Part shown: piece by piece, positions 18,938 to 27,908 of the stretch
Layout of the letters: the number at the start of each line of letters is the position of its first letter
How positions within the stretch are numbered: position 1 is the stretch's first letter
DNA from: Propionibacteriaceae bacterium
GTDB taxonomy: Bacteria; Actinomycetota; Actinomycetes; Propionibacteriales; Propionibacteriaceae
DNA length: 64,000 bases
Direction: 5' to 3'
Assembly (NCBI GenBank): GCA_016717345.1
Contig: JADKFR010000004.1
Location: 301,563 to 365,562 of the forward strand
Position numbers and translations under genes: made by a program
The notes under the pieces: generated by a model
The model's database searches: none
Seen by the model: the letters and a program-made list of their open reading frames with translations, nothing else
Told to the model about the DNA's origin: nothing

Positions 18938-19773
18938 GGGCGACGCGCGTCGAACTGAAGTCTCCCGAGCAGTTCCGCTCAATGCGCGCGGCCGGGCTGG
19001 TCGTGCAACGCACTCTGGCCCGTCTGGCAGCAGCCACAGCCCCCGGCGTGACGACCGCCGACCTCGATCAGGTGGCACGGGAAGAGATCGCCCGCGCGGG
19101 CGCGGTGTCGTCGTTCCTGGGCTATGACGCCGGCTACGGCCTACCCGCCTATCCAGCGGTGACCTGTATCTCGGTCAACTCCGAAGTCGTGCACGGAATC
19201 CCGGGACCCCGCGTGCTGGTCTCGGGCGATCTGGTCTCGTTCGACTTCGGCGTCTCCGTCGCCGGCTGGCACGGTGACTCGGCGGTCACCGTTGCGGTGG
19301 GTGAGGTTGCTTCGGAGGTGGCGCAATTGAGCGCGGTCACGCGCGAAGCGATGTGGGCGGGAGTGGCCGCGGTGCGCCCCGGTGGGCGGATCGGCGACGT
19401 CGGCCACGCCATCGAATCGTCCGTGCGGAGCCACGGAGCTCGCTACGGCATCGTCGCCGACTTCACCGGCCACGGCATCGGGTCCGCCATGCACATGGCT
19501 CCCGATGTTCCCAACCGGGGCCGGCCGGGAAGCGGCGTGGGGCTTCGGACGGGGATGGCGCTGGCCGTCGAGCCCATGCTCACTCTCGGGAGGGCCCCCG
19601 TGGCCACCCTCGACGATGAATGGACGGTCGTGACCCGCGACGGTTCGGTGGCGGCGCACTGGGAACATACCGTTGCCCTCACCGAACGAGGCCTGTGGGT
19701 GCTGACCGCCGAAGACGGCGGCGAGGCCGAACTGACCGCGCGTGGCGCGCCGTTCGGGCCCCTGGCCGACTGA
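18934..19773 (+). CDS. map: Methionine aminopeptidase, type I
   Basis: Removes the initiator Met from nascent proteins. 279 residues of the pita-bread fold. Metal ligands are visible in order: FDFGVSVAGWHGDSAVT (two Asp), GHGIGSAMH (His), the Glu in VEPML, and the Glu in HWEHTVALTE. It ends the secY-adk-map block; infA, rpmJ and rpsM, which often follow, are absent here. Convergent with the GNAT gene, 2 nt apart. Starts ATG at 18934, overlapping adk. Confidence 0.95.
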   Translation: MRATRVELKSPEQFRSMRAAGLVVQRTLARLAAATAPGVTTADLDQVAREEIARAGAVSSFLGYDAGYGLPAYPAVTCISVNSEVVHGIPGPRVLVSGDLVSFDFGVSVAGWHGDSAVTVAVGEVASEVAQLSAVTREAMWAGVAAVRPGGRIGDVGHAIESSVRSHGARYGIVADFTGHGIGSAMHMAPDVPNRGRPGSGVGLRTGMALAVEPMLTLGRAPVATLDDEWTVVTRDGSVAAHWEHTVALTERGLWVLTAEDGGEAELTARGAPFGPLAD

Positions 19774-19775
19774 AC

Positions 19776-20918
19776 TCACCAGGGTGAAGGGCCGTCGATC
19801 CGACGCTGCCAGGCTGCGCTGCGCGCAAACGGGCGGTAGCCGAGCGCAGTGTTGATGGCCAGCATCGGCGCATTCTCATCGGCGTTCCACGTGGTGACCT
19901 CCCTGGCCTCGGGCCAGGAGGCGGCGAGCAGCCGCAGGTTCGTCACCTTGACCAGCAGGCCCAGGCGGACGCCGCGGTGCGGTGCGCTCACCACGGTGTT
20001 CCGCTGCTCGACGCGATGCGGGTGGGCGTACTCGCAGAACAGCTGGGTCACCGCCACGGGCTCACCGGTCGAGGCCTCGAAGGCCACCGTGGTGAACAGT
20101 TCGCCGGTGCGCAGTGAGCGCTCCTCCTGGCGGTGGACCCGCGCGGCGTCCCACTCCTGCGGCTCGACATCGATCCCCCCGGTGGGGGCATCGCTGGAGA
20201 AGGCATGGTTGAGGCGGGCGAGTGCCTCGGCCCGTCCGGTCTCCGACGCCCCGGACCAGGACTCCGTCCGATAACGGGGAATCGCGTGGGCCTCGGCTTC
20301 CGAGGCGAGCGCCGCCAGCCGTGAGTCATCGACCGGGAGCAGCAGCCGGGACTGGCGTTCCACCTGCTCCAGGCGGTGTCCCAAGGCCAGGGCGAACCCG
20401 GCCGCAGGGCCGAGCGGGACGTCCCCCGCGCCCGTGGAGGGCTCCACCCTCGGGAGGGCGGTGTCGTGGACGTCCAGGGCATGGTCGCTCCACATCACCA
20501 GGGTGGTACGCCCGTGCTCGCGCCCGATCCGCACCACCTCGCGCCACAGCGCGCGCCCGATTCCCTGGCGTCGGTACCGGATGTCCACCTGCAGCCAGGC
20601 GTCGTCGACCAGATGCGTGTTGTCGAGGGTCGGAAGCAGGAACTCGACGCTTGCCAGCATCTCCGCTGGATCCTCGGGCGCCACGGGCAACCCGAACCGG
20701 CCCGTGGGGGTGGTCGGTGACCCGACGCCGGGCAGGGCCGCCAGGAATCCTGGTACTCCCTGATGGTCGTCGCCGTGCAACTGCCGAAGCGTCGCCAGAC
20801 TCACCGTCCGGTCTTCGCCGTAGGTCTCGACGCTGATCTCGGTACTCAGGGTCGCGAGCGCGTCGTAGGCCCAGCTGTGCCCGACCGGCACCTCGACGAG
20901 ATGAAAGTCGATGGGCAT
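19776..20918 (-). CDS. Tandem GNAT-family N-acetyltransferase
   Basis: 380 residues with two GNAT folds. The first has the acetyl-CoA loop RYRRQGIGRALWREVV near residues 115-130; the second has SAPHRGVRLGLLVKVTNLRL and ends NADENAPMLAINTALGYRPF. Two-domain GNATs of this size are common in Actinobacteria and act on small molecules or aminoglycoside-like amines; the substrate cannot be told here. I place the start at ATG 20918 (MPIDFHLVEVPVG), 7 nt after a TAGGCT hexamer, which excludes an upstream ATG at 20978 because that lies beyond the promoter. Confidence 0.85.
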   Translation of the reverse strand: MPIDFHLVEVPVGHSWAYDALATLSTEISVETYGEDRTVSLATLRQLHGDDHQGVPGFLAALPGVGSPTTPTGRFGLPVAPEDPAEMLASVEFLLPTLDNTHLVDDAWLQVDIRYRRQGIGRALWREVVRIGREHGRTTLVMWSDHALDVHDTALPRVEPSTGAGDVPLGPAAGFALALGHRLEQVERQSRLLLPVDDSRLAALASEAEAHAIPRYRTESWSGASETGRAEALARLNHAFSSDAPTGGIDVEPQEWDAARVHRQEERSLRTGELFTTVAFEASTGEPVAVTQLFCEYAHPHRVEQRNTVVSAPHRGVRLGLLVKVTNLRLLAASWPEAREVTTWNADENAPMLAINTALGYRPFARSAAWQRRIDGPSPW

Positions 20919-20925
20919 GTCGACC

Positions 20926-20964
20926 AGCCTAGCCACCTGCTGGGAGCCCGCCAATGAGTAGCAT
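20926..20964. promoter_or_regulatory. Overlapping divergent promoters, GNAT and RDD genes
   Basis: TAGGCT on the minus strand (20926-20931) is 7 nt from the GNAT ATG; TAGCAT on the plus strand (20959-20964) is 7 nt from an in-frame GTG of the RDD gene. The two -10 elements are only 27 bp apart, so the -35 regions must overlap and the two polymerases should compete. Confidence 0.5.
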
Positions 20965-20971
20965 TCCGGGT

Positions 20972-21493
20972 GTGACAAGGCGGCGGGTGCTGGCAGGGTT
21001 GCTGGATCTGGCCTGCATGGCTGGATGGATCGCCGTCGTCGCCGCGGCAGGATTCCTGCTCCGGCTCGCGGGGATCGCCGGTCGCCTCAGCCCACTGGGC
21101 CTGAATGTGGTGGGCGCGGTGGCCGTCGTCGTCCCGATCACCGTCGCGCTCGGGGTGCTGGAGGGTGGCAAGTACGAGGCCACGCTTGGCAAGCAGCGTT
21201 TCGGGCTTCGGGTGCGGCGGGCCGCCGGCCCTCAACTGGGCATCGGCAGGGCCCTGCTCCGCAACGGCATCAAGGTCGCCGCCCCCTGGCTGTTCGGGCA
21301 GGTCGCGGCCGTGGCGCTGGCAACCACCAACGGCCCCATCGACACCGACCTGCTCGTACTGACCGGCGTGTCGCTGCTGATCCCGCTGGTGTACGTGGTG
21401 TCGCTGTTCGTGGGGGACCGCCGTCCGCCCTATGACCTGGTGGCTGGAAGCACCGTCGTGGGAGTGGCCCCCGCCCGTCGCTCGCTCGACTGA
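20972..21493 (+). CDS. RDD-family membrane protein
   Basis: 173 residues. The RDD signature appears as RRRVLAGLLDLACMAGW, followed by a second helix, the conserved GKQRFGLRVRRA, LGIGRALLRNGIKVAAPWL, further helices and the closing RRPPYDLVAGSTVVG. Function of RDD proteins is mostly unknown; some transport ions. I choose the GTG at 20972 because a TAGCAT -10 ends 7 nt before it; an ATG at 20954, upstream of that -10, would add six residues. Confidence 0.82.
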   Translation: MTRRRVLAGLLDLACMAGWIAVVAAAGFLLRLAGIAGRLSPLGLNVVGAVAVVVPITVALGVLEGGKYEATLGKQRFGLRVRRAAGPQLGIGRALLRNGIKVAAPWLFGQVAAVALATTNGPIDTDLLVLTGVSLLIPLVYVVSLFVGDRRPPYDLVAGSTVVGVAPARRSLD

Positions 21494-21573
21494 CCGGTCG
21501 GCGGGCCCCACTCGCCCCGGTGGTAACGTAGGCCGACCCTGGTGATGGGGCTTCACGATGTGCAGGGATCCCC

Positions 21574-22881
21574 ATGGCAGCGTTCTCCTCCCTTGGCGTG
21601 CGACCGGAACTGGTCGCCGTGCTGCAACGGCACGGCATCGTCGAGCCGTTCCCGATTCAGGCCGACAGCCTGCCCGACTCGCTGGCCGGAAGGGACGTGT
21701 TGGGCCGTGGCCGGACGGGGTCGGGCAAGACCATCGCCTTCGGCCTGCCCCTGGTGACGCGCCTGCTGGAGAATCCGGAGCGAACCCGCCGTGGCCGCCC
21801 CCGGGCGCTGGTTCTGGTGCCGACCCGCGAACTGGCCGTCCAGGTCAACGACACCCTCGCCTTCCTGGCGCGGGCGGTGGGGTTGAAGACGATGACGGTG
21901 TACGGGGGTGTTTCCTACACTCCGCAGTTGCGCCGGCTGGAGGCCGGGGTCGACGTGGTGATCGCCACCCCGGGCCGCTTGGAGGACCTCATCGAGCGGG
22001 GATCCTGTGATCTGTCCGCGGTGGGTATCACGGTGCTGGACGAGGCCGACCTGATGGCCGACATGGGCTTCATGCCGCCCGTGATGCGCCTGCTGGACCA
22101 GACCCCCTCCCACGGGCAACGCATGCTGTTCTCGGCGACTCTGGACTCGGACGTTCGCACCGTGGTCAAGAAGTACCTCCACGACCCGGTCGAACATGCC
22201 GTCGCCGGCGAGGCCGCGCTCGACATCGAGCATCGGGTGTTCCTCGTGGACCGCACCACCAAGGAGGCCGTGTTGACCGACCTGGTCTCCGGCGCGGGCC
22301 GCAGCCTGGTCTTCGCGCGGACCAAGCACGGTGCCGCCAGGCTTGCGAAGCATCTGACCGAGGCGGGAATCCCCGCCGTGGAACTGCACGGCAACCTCAG
22401 CCAGGCCGTACGGCAGGACAACCTGCGCTCCTTCTCCCGCGGCAGCGTGCGGGTGCTGGTGGCGACCGACATTGCTGCTCGCGGCATCCACGTGGACGAC
22501 ATCGCCCTTGTCGTCCACGCCGATCCCCCCAACGAGGCCAAGTCCTTCGTCCACCGCTCGGGACGGACGGCCAGAGCCGGCGCTTCCGGCATCGTCATCA
22601 CCCTCTGCCTGCGGGAGCAGAACCGGGCCGTGAAGGCCCTCATGGCCGCCGCCGGGATCACTGCCGCCCGCGACGTCGTGGCGCCCGGGGACGACCTGAT
22701 CGCTGGGATTCGGGGCGAAGTGGCCGCGCCGCCGAAACCCGTCGTGCGGCCCCACGTCCCGGCGAAGACTCGGCGTCCCGGGCGCCACGAGCCGGGCGCC
22801 CGGGGCGGGCAGGCCCGAGCCAAGGGCAGGCCGCAGCGCCATGACTCGTCGAAGAGCGCGGGCTCGCGACGCGGACGTTGA
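21574..22881 (+). CDS. DEAD-box RNA helicase
   Basis: 435 residues. The helicase motifs appear in order: Q-motif PFPIQADSLPDSLAGRDVLG, motif I GRTGSGKTIAFGLP, Ia VPTRELAVQV, motif II VLDEADLMADMGF, motif III FSATLDSDV, IV-V region ATDIAARGIHVDDIALVVH and motif VI HRSGRTARAG. The last about 60 residues are a basic, disordered tail likely to bind RNA. It probably remodels rRNA or mRNA. Starts ATG at 21574. Its stop overlaps a TTGACA that may serve the next gene. Confidence 0.93.
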   Translation: MAAFSSLGVRPELVAVLQRHGIVEPFPIQADSLPDSLAGRDVLGRGRTGSGKTIAFGLPLVTRLLENPERTRRGRPRALVLVPTRELAVQVNDTLAFLARAVGLKTMTVYGGVSYTPQLRRLEAGVDVVIATPGRLEDLIERGSCDLSAVGITVLDEADLMADMGFMPPVMRLLDQTPSHGQRMLFSATLDSDVRTVVKKYLHDPVEHAVAGEAALDIEHRVFLVDRTTKEAVLTDLVSGAGRSLVFARTKHGAARLAKHLTEAGIPAVELHGNLSQAVRQDNLRSFSRGSVRVLVATDIAARGIHVDDIALVVHADPPNEAKSFVHRSGRTARAGASGIVITLCLREQNRAVKALMAAAGITAARDVVAPGDDLIAGIRGEVAAPPKPVVRPHVPAKTRRPGRHEPGARGGQARAKGRPQRHDSSKSAGSRRGR

Positions 22882-22905
22882 CACCTCCTTGAAACACAAG
22901 GCGCT

Positions 22906-22911
22906 TAGCCT
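22906..22911 (+). promoter_or_regulatory. -10 element of the ATP-grasp operon, leaderless arrangement
   Basis: TAGCCT is followed by 6 nt and the GTG start at 22918. A perfect TTGACA lies at 22878-22883, but the spacer of 22 bp is longer than the usual 16-19, so that pairing is doubtful. Confidence 0.42.
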
Positions 22912-22917
22912 GAGCGG

Positions 22918-24492
22918 GTGAGCCTGCTGTTCCATGACTATGCCGGCACCCCGCGAGCGTTCGATGAGGTCGTGGGTGCCGAAGGCGTCCGGGTTGCCTA
23001 CAGCTCGGTACTGCGCCAACTGGCCAAGCTCGACGGCGACGAGGTCAGGGCGCGTGCGGAGTACCTGAAGTCGACCTATCTGGATCAGGGCGTCACCTTT
23101 GATATCGGAGGGGAGGAGCGTCCGTTCCCGCTCGATATCCTCCCTCGGGTGATCCTGGCCGAGGAATGGGCCGAGGTCGAAGCAGGGGTGAAGCAGCGAG
23201 TTCAGGCGATCGAGGCCTTCCTGGCCGATGTCTACGGTGAGGGCCGGGTGTTCCGCGACCGGGTCATCCCGCGCAAGGTGATCGTCACGTCCCCGCACTA
23301 CCACCGGGTGATGGCGGGGGTGCGCCCTCCGAACGGCGTGCGCTGCCACGTCGCAGGCATCGACCTGGTCAGGGACGAGGTCGGACGCTTCCGGGTGCTG
23401 GAGGACAACGTCCGGGTGCCCTCGGGGGTGTCGTACGTGATGACGAACCGGCGGGCCATGTTCTCGGCGCTGCCGGAGGTGACGGCCCGCCATCGTATCC
23501 GTCCGGTCGAGGGGTACCCGCTGCAGTTGCTGGCGGCGCTGCGCGCCGCCGCGCCCAGCGGGGTGTCGGATCCCACCGTCGTCGTCCTTACCCCTGGCGT
23601 GTACAACTCCGCCTACTTCGAGCACGCCCTGCTGGCCCGCATGATGGGGGTCGAACTCGTGGAGGGCCGCGACCTCGTCTGCCACAACGGACGGGTGTCG
23701 ATCCGCACCACCCAGGGCCTACGACCCGTCCACGTCATCTACCGGCGGATCGACGACGAGTTCCTGGACCCGGCCCAGTTCCGCGGGGACTCGCTGCTCG
23801 GGTGCGCCGGGCTGATCACCGCGGCCCGGGCCGGGAACGTGACCATCGCCAACGCGATCGGAAACGGGGTCGCCGACGACAAGTTGGTCTACACCTACAT
23901 GGACGACCTGATCCGCTACTACCTGCGCGAGGAACCCAAGCTGGCCAGCGTCGACACCTGGCGGCTGGAGGAGCCGGCGCACCGCGAGGAGGTGCTGGAC
24001 CGGCTAGATGAGCTCGTGGTCAAGCCCGTGGACGGCTCCGGCGGCAAGGGGATCGTGATCGGTCCGCGGGCCACCAAGCGGCAACTGGACGCCTTGCGCG
24101 CTCGGATCCTGAAGGATCCCCGCGGCTGGATCGCGCAACCGGTCGTCCAGCTCTCCACGGTGCCCACGATGATCGACGGCCGGATGGCACCGCGCCACGT
24201 CGACCTGCGGCCATTCGCGGTGAACTCGGGTGACAGCGTGTACGTCGTCCCCGGCGGCCTGACCCGGGTGGCCCTGCCCGAGGGGGAACTGATCGTGAAC
24301 TCCAGCCAGGGCGGTGGGTCGAAGGACACCTGGGTGCTGGCCTCGGACGGGGTCCGCGGTCACCGGCGGCGCCGGCGCGTCCGGGAGGCTCCGGAGGGTG
24401 TTCCGATGGCCGACCTCGGCGAGGAGAAGGTGCAGCAGCAACAGGCGCAGCAGCAACAGCAGAGCCGGGTCGCGGGGGTGGACCCATGTTGA
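22918..24492 (+). CDS. Circularly permuted ATP-grasp protein (type 2)
   Basis: 524 residues. The family hallmarks are visible: FDEVVGAEGVRVAY, RPFPLDILPRVILAEEWAEV, RVLEDNVRVPSGVSYVMTNR, ANAIGNGVADDKLVYTYMDD, VVKPVDGSGGKGIVIGP and LRPFAVNSGDSVYVVPGGLT. ATP-grasp enzymes ligate carboxylates to amines. This permuted branch almost always sits with an alpha-E protein and a transglutaminase, as here, and is proposed to make or modify a peptide; no substrate is known. The C-terminus is glutamine-rich (about residues 505-517). GTG start; overlaps the alpha-E gene by 7 nt. Confidence 0.9.
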   Translation: MSLLFHDYAGTPRAFDEVVGAEGVRVAYSSVLRQLAKLDGDEVRARAEYLKSTYLDQGVTFDIGGEERPFPLDILPRVILAEEWAEVEAGVKQRVQAIEAFLADVYGEGRVFRDRVIPRKVIVTSPHYHRVMAGVRPPNGVRCHVAGIDLVRDEVGRFRVLEDNVRVPSGVSYVMTNRRAMFSALPEVTARHRIRPVEGYPLQLLAALRAAAPSGVSDPTVVVLTPGVYNSAYFEHALLARMMGVELVEGRDLVCHNGRVSIRTTQGLRPVHVIYRRIDDEFLDPAQFRGDSLLGCAGLITAARAGNVTIANAIGNGVADDKLVYTYMDDLIRYYLREEPKLASVDTWRLEEPAHREEVLDRLDELVVKPVDGSGGKGIVIGPRATKRQLDALRARILKDPRGWIAQPVVQLSTVPTMIDGRMAPRHVDLRPFAVNSGDSVYVVPGGLTRVALPEGELIVNSSQGGGSKDTWVLASDGVRGHRRRRRVREAPEGVPMADLGEEKVQQQQAQQQQQSRVAGVDPC

Positions 24493-25409
24493 GCCGGATC
24501 GCCGAATCGCTGTTCTGGATCGGCCGCTACCTCGAGCGTGCCGAGGACACCTGCCGGATCGTCGAAGTCCACCTGCAGTTGCTGATCGACGATCCCTCGG
24601 TGGATCAGGACGAGGCGGCCTTCACCCTGCTGGCTGTGATGGGAGCCCCGGCTCCCGAGGTCGCCGACACCAACGAGGTGATGCGGGCGCTGTGCTACGA
24701 CGCCAATTCGGCGGGGTCGATCGCTGCCGCCCTGGGCGGGGCGCGCGAGGCCGCCCGACGGGCGCGAGAAACCGTGTCCATCGAGATGTGGGAGGCCATC
24801 AACACCACGTGGAATTCGGTCAAGGGCGGCCGGCTGCAGCGGATGCGTCCCACGTCGGCGTTCAAGCACGTGCGGGAACGATGCGCGGTCATCTCCGGCA
24901 CGGCCGACCAGACGATGAGCCACGACGAGGGGTGGTTGTTCCTGACTCTGGGCCGCAGCCTGGAGCGGGTCGACATGACGGCCCGGATGATCTCCACAGC
25001 GGCGGTCACCGCCGGCACCCAGAGCGCTTGGAACAACGTTCTGCGGGGTTGTGGCGCGCACCACGCGTTTGTTCGTACCTACGGCGGGGTGACGACGGAT
25101 CGTGACGCCGCCGAGTTCCTGTTACTCGACCGGCTGTTCCCTCGGTCGGTGGTGCACAGCCTGCGGGCCGCCGAAAGTGCGCTGATCGAACTCGACCAGA
25201 GTGAACGGCGGGTCGGTTTCGACGACGACGCCCAACGGCTGCTCGGGACGGCTCGCGCGGCGCTGGAATATCGCCTGCCCGGCCGCATCCTGGACGACCT
25301 GCCTCGCCGGATGGCCGAACTGCAGCGCACGGTCACCCAGGTCAGCGAGACCATCACCAATCGGTACTTCGTGGGCGCCACGGCCGCCAGTTGGCAAGGA
25401 GGACAGTAG
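24486..25409 (+). CDS. Alpha-E domain protein
   Basis: 307 residues, almost entirely alpha-helical. The N-terminus MLSRIAESLFWIGRYLERAE and later DEGWLFLTLGRSLERVDMTA are the duplicated signature of the alpha-E family, with conserved acidic and Arg residues. Its biochemical role is unknown. It is translationally coupled on both sides: 7 nt overlap with the ATP-grasp gene and one shared base with the transglutaminase gene. The strict gene order argues that the three products act on one substrate or form a complex. Confidence 0.9.
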   Translation: MLSRIAESLFWIGRYLERAEDTCRIVEVHLQLLIDDPSVDQDEAAFTLLAVMGAPAPEVADTNEVMRALCYDANSAGSIAAALGGAREAARRARETVSIEMWEAINTTWNSVKGGRLQRMRPTSAFKHVRERCAVISGTADQTMSHDEGWLFLTLGRSLERVDMTARMISTAAVTAGTQSAWNNVLRGCGAHHAFVRTYGGVTTDRDAAEFLLLDRLFPRSVVHSLRAAESALIELDQSERRVGFDDDAQRLLGTARAALEYRLPGRILDDLPRRMAELQRTVTQVSETITNRYFVGATAASWQGGQ

Positions 25410-26254
25410 TGGCACACCAACTCAGGGTCGTGCATCGCACGGGCTTCCGCTACGCCCAGGGGGTCAGCGCCTCGCACAACGAAGCCCGGATGACGCCGCG
25501 CTCGACCCGGGAGCAGTTCGTCCTGGCGACCAAGCTTGAGATTTCGCCCATGGCGTGGACGCATGGCTACCGCGACTATTGGGGCACTCACGTGACCGCC
25601 TTCGAAATCGCTGAGCGCCACGAGCGGCTCAATGTGGTCTCCACCAGCACGGTGGAGGTGAGTGACCGGGTGCCCCGCGGTCACCACCTCTCGTGGGAGA
25701 CCCTGGCCGATCCCGTTCTCGTCGATGAGCAGGTTGAGATGCTCGCCATCTCCGACCACGTCGAGCCGCCCTCGGAGTTGAAGCGGATCGCCGCCGAAGT
25801 CCGCCGCTCCAGCGACCTGCCCGCCCAGGCAGCCCAACGCATCATCGACCAGATCCGCGACCGCGTGGCCTACGTTCCCGGTTCCACCGAGGTCAACACC
25901 CAGGCGAGCGCGGTGTGGGAGGCCGGCGCCGGCGTCTGCCAGGATCTCGTCCACCTCGCCCTGGGGGGACTGCGGTCGGTCGGCATCCCGGCCCGCTACG
26001 TGTCCGGCTACGTCGTCCCGTCGGCCCAGGCCGAGGTGGGCGAGGTGCGCACGGGGGAGTCACACGCCTGGTTGCAGTACTGGGACGGTGACTGGGTCGG
26101 GCTGGATCCGACCAACGATGCTCCGCCGGGGGACTTCCATATCGAGGTCGGTTACGGGCGCGACTACTTCGACGTGCCGCCGCTGAAGGGCGTCTACTCC
26201 GGTTCGCGTTCCTCGGACATGTTCGTCGAGGTGGAGATCACGATCCTGGCCTGA
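25409..26254 (+). CDS. Transglutaminase-like protease/amidase
   Basis: 281 residues. An N-terminal beta domain (about residues 1-150, opening VAHQLRVVHRTGFRYAQGVS) precedes the papain-like core with catalytic Cys177 in GAGVCQDLVHLAL, His219 in GESHAWLQYW and Asp233 in LDPTND. It may cut or cross-link the product of the ATP-grasp enzyme. GTG 25409 is preceded by AAGGAGG, and its first base is the last base of the alpha-E stop. An upstream in-frame TTG at 25391 is less likely. Its last 61 nt overlap the convergent oxidoreductase gene. Confidence 0.9.
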   Translation: MAHQLRVVHRTGFRYAQGVSASHNEARMTPRSTREQFVLATKLEISPMAWTHGYRDYWGTHVTAFEIAERHERLNVVSTSTVEVSDRVPRGHHLSWETLADPVLVDEQVEMLAISDHVEPPSELKRIAAEVRRSSDLPAQAAQRIIDQIRDRVAYVPGSTEVNTQASAVWEAGAGVCQDLVHLALGGLRSVGIPARYVSGYVVPSAQAEVGEVRTGESHAWLQYWDGDWVGLDPTNDAPPGDFHIEVGYGRDYFDVPPLKGVYSGSRSSDMFVEVEITILA

Positions 26255-27318
26255 GGCCGGACCGGCGGCGGTGGCCGGTACGCCTTGTTGCTCGGACGCA
26301 TGTCCGCTCCGGTCAGGTCCTCCTGAACCCGGTAGGCGGCCAATGCCCCGGTCTGCAGCTGGGCCCACGGTTCGGGACCTGCCGGGCTGAAGGCGGACGC
26401 CTCGTAGACACCGGCCACCCGGGTCGTCAGCGCCGGGAGCCGCTGCAGCGTCCGCCAGCCTCGCCAGCGCGCTCCCACGGTGCCCGCCCGCGTGAGTCGG
26501 GGCGGCCGGCGTCCGCTCAGGGCGGCGGCCTGCCAGGGGTCGCAGGTGAGGATCGTGGCCTCACTCACCCACTCCGACGAGTCGGTGACCACCAGTCCGG
26601 GACGGACGCTGTGCGCCGCGTCCCCGAAACGCACCTGCACTCCGCGCCAGGCGAGCCGCTGTGCCAACAGTTCGGCCAGCAGTCCCGGGTGCCCTGCTGC
26701 CTCGCCGGGGGTGGTCAGCTGCCAGCGTCCGAAGGTGCGCTCAATGCTGAGCCGGGTGGCGATCCACGCGGGAGTGCGGCCGGGGTGGCTGTCGCGCAGG
26801 CTCGCCAACTCACCGACCACGTCGGCCAATTCGGGGACGGGGATTCTGCCCGCCACGTCCGCCACCGTCGTGCCGGCGCGCAGTGCCCGGCGGGTCGCTG
26901 CGTCGAGACGCCCGGTGAACTCCGCCTCCACTCCGAGCTTCCGCAGCGTCAGCCACGCGGTGTCGGCCTCGTCGAGAACCTGTTGCCAGGCATCGGCCGC
27001 CGTCGCTGAGTACGCGGCCCGCAGGGTGTGCCACTGGCCGCCCCGGTCAGCCGGTAACTGGAGCCCGTCACGCAGGATCCGTCCGGGGGCGGGGGAGAGG
27101 CTGATCCCGCGGGCGGCCAGGACGGCGTCGAGCGGCCGTCCGGTCTTGCGGAACAGGTCACGCCAGGCGGCGGGGAGGGTGATCGCGTCCTCCAACGGCG
27201 ACGGCAGGAGCGCAGGTTGACTCGCCCGGGCCTCGACGACGACCACCTCATGATTGACCCGGGCCAGCCGGGCCGCGGCGGCGAACCCGGCCAGGGTGGC
27301 GCCGACGACCACGATCAT
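26194..27318 (-). CDS. FAD/NAD(P)-binding oxidoreductase, phytoene-dehydrogenase-like
   Basis: 374 residues. The N-terminus MIVVVGATLAGFAAAARLAR, ending VVVVEAR about residue 30, is a Rossmann FAD-binding fold with GxxxxG in place of the usual GxGxxG. The rest has no motif I can name, though the arrangement recalls amine oxidase/phytoene desaturase proteins. It follows the DUF4126 gene with an ATGA overlap, so the two are one operon. The last about 20 codons lie antisense to the transglutaminase gene, so the exact C-terminus is uncertain. Confidence 0.7.
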   Translation of the reverse strand: MIVVVGATLAGFAAAARLARVNHEVVVVEARASQPALLPSPLEDAITLPAAWRDLFRKTGRPLDAVLAARGISLSPAPGRILRDGLQLPADRGGQWHTLRAAYSATAADAWQQVLDEADTAWLTLRKLGVEAEFTGRLDAATRRALRAGTTVADVAGRIPVPELADVVGELASLRDSHPGRTPAWIATRLSIERTFGRWQLTTPGEAAGHPGLLAELLAQRLAWRGVQVRFGDAAHSVRPGLVVTDSSEWVSEATILTCDPWQAAALSGRRPPRLTRAGTVGARWRGWRTLQRLPALTTRVAGVYEASAFSPAGPEPWAQLQTGALAAYRVQEDLTGADMRPSNKAYRPPPPVRPQARIVISTSTNMSEEREPE

Positions 27319-27902
27319 GAGGAGTCGGCCACCAGCCACCGCCGCAGGGCTCTCCACCCCCGGCGGATCCTGCTGAACAGGAAGACCGCGACCCCGATGC
27401 CGACGGCCAGCAGCACTGCCGCGATGATCGCAGCCGGCACGGGGTGGGCGACCGCCAGCGTGACCACCGAGATCACGGCAGCATCCTCCGACAACGACAG
27501 TCCGATATTGGTGACCGGTTCGGGGGACGTGTTGGCCGCCAGCCGGATGCCGGCCTTGGAGAGATGGCTGAGCAGCGCAGCGACCCCGCCGACCGCCGCG
27601 AAGGCCAGGGTGGGCAGGTCTCCGGTGGCGCCGGCGAGCAGGGCGCCGATCACGGCTCCGGCCACCGGGCGGACGAGGGTCGACAGCCCATCCCAGAGCG
27701 AATCGACGTAGGGGATCTTGTCGGCCACGAACTCCACGAGGGCCAGGATGCCCATCACGATCAGGACGTCGGTGCGCTGGAACCCGACCGGGATCTGCTC
27801 GACCCCGCCGAAGCGTCCCAAGACCCCGAGGGCCATCACGGTCAGGTAGGCGTTCAACCCACTGGCCCAACCACTGGCGAACGCCAGCCCCAGGATGTCC
27901 AT
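27315..27902 (-). CDS. DUF4126-type membrane protein
   Basis: 195 residues with five or six hydrophobic helices. MDILGLAFASGWASGLNAYL, ALVEFVADKIPYVDSLWDGL and RPVAGAVIGALLAGATGDLP are typical of DUF4126. Function is unknown. Its stop overlaps the start of the flavin oxidoreductase gene. The ATG at 27902 lies 6 nt after TAGGCT, indicating a leaderless transcript. Confidence 0.8.
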   Translation of the reverse strand: MDILGLAFASGWASGLNAYLTVMALGVLGRFGGVEQIPVGFQRTDVLIVMGILALVEFVADKIPYVDSLWDGLSTLVRPVAGAVIGALLAGATGDLPTLAFAAVGGVAALLSHLSKAGIRLAANTSPEPVTNIGLSLSEDAAVISVVTLAVAHPVPAAIIAAVLLAVGIGVAVFLFSRIRRGWRALRRWLVADSS

Positions 27903-27908
27903 GGCGGC

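Noticed and set aside
21553..23685. 710-codon minus-strand open frame opposite the DEAD-box and ATP-grasp genes
   Set aside because: Spans two real genes and an intergenic gap on the other strand, and has no recognisable motifs.
24432..24465. Tandem CAG/CAA repeat as a phase-variation tract
   Set aside because: The codons encode a Gln-rich tail but the trinucleotides are mixed and length change would stay in frame, so no on/off switching is expected.
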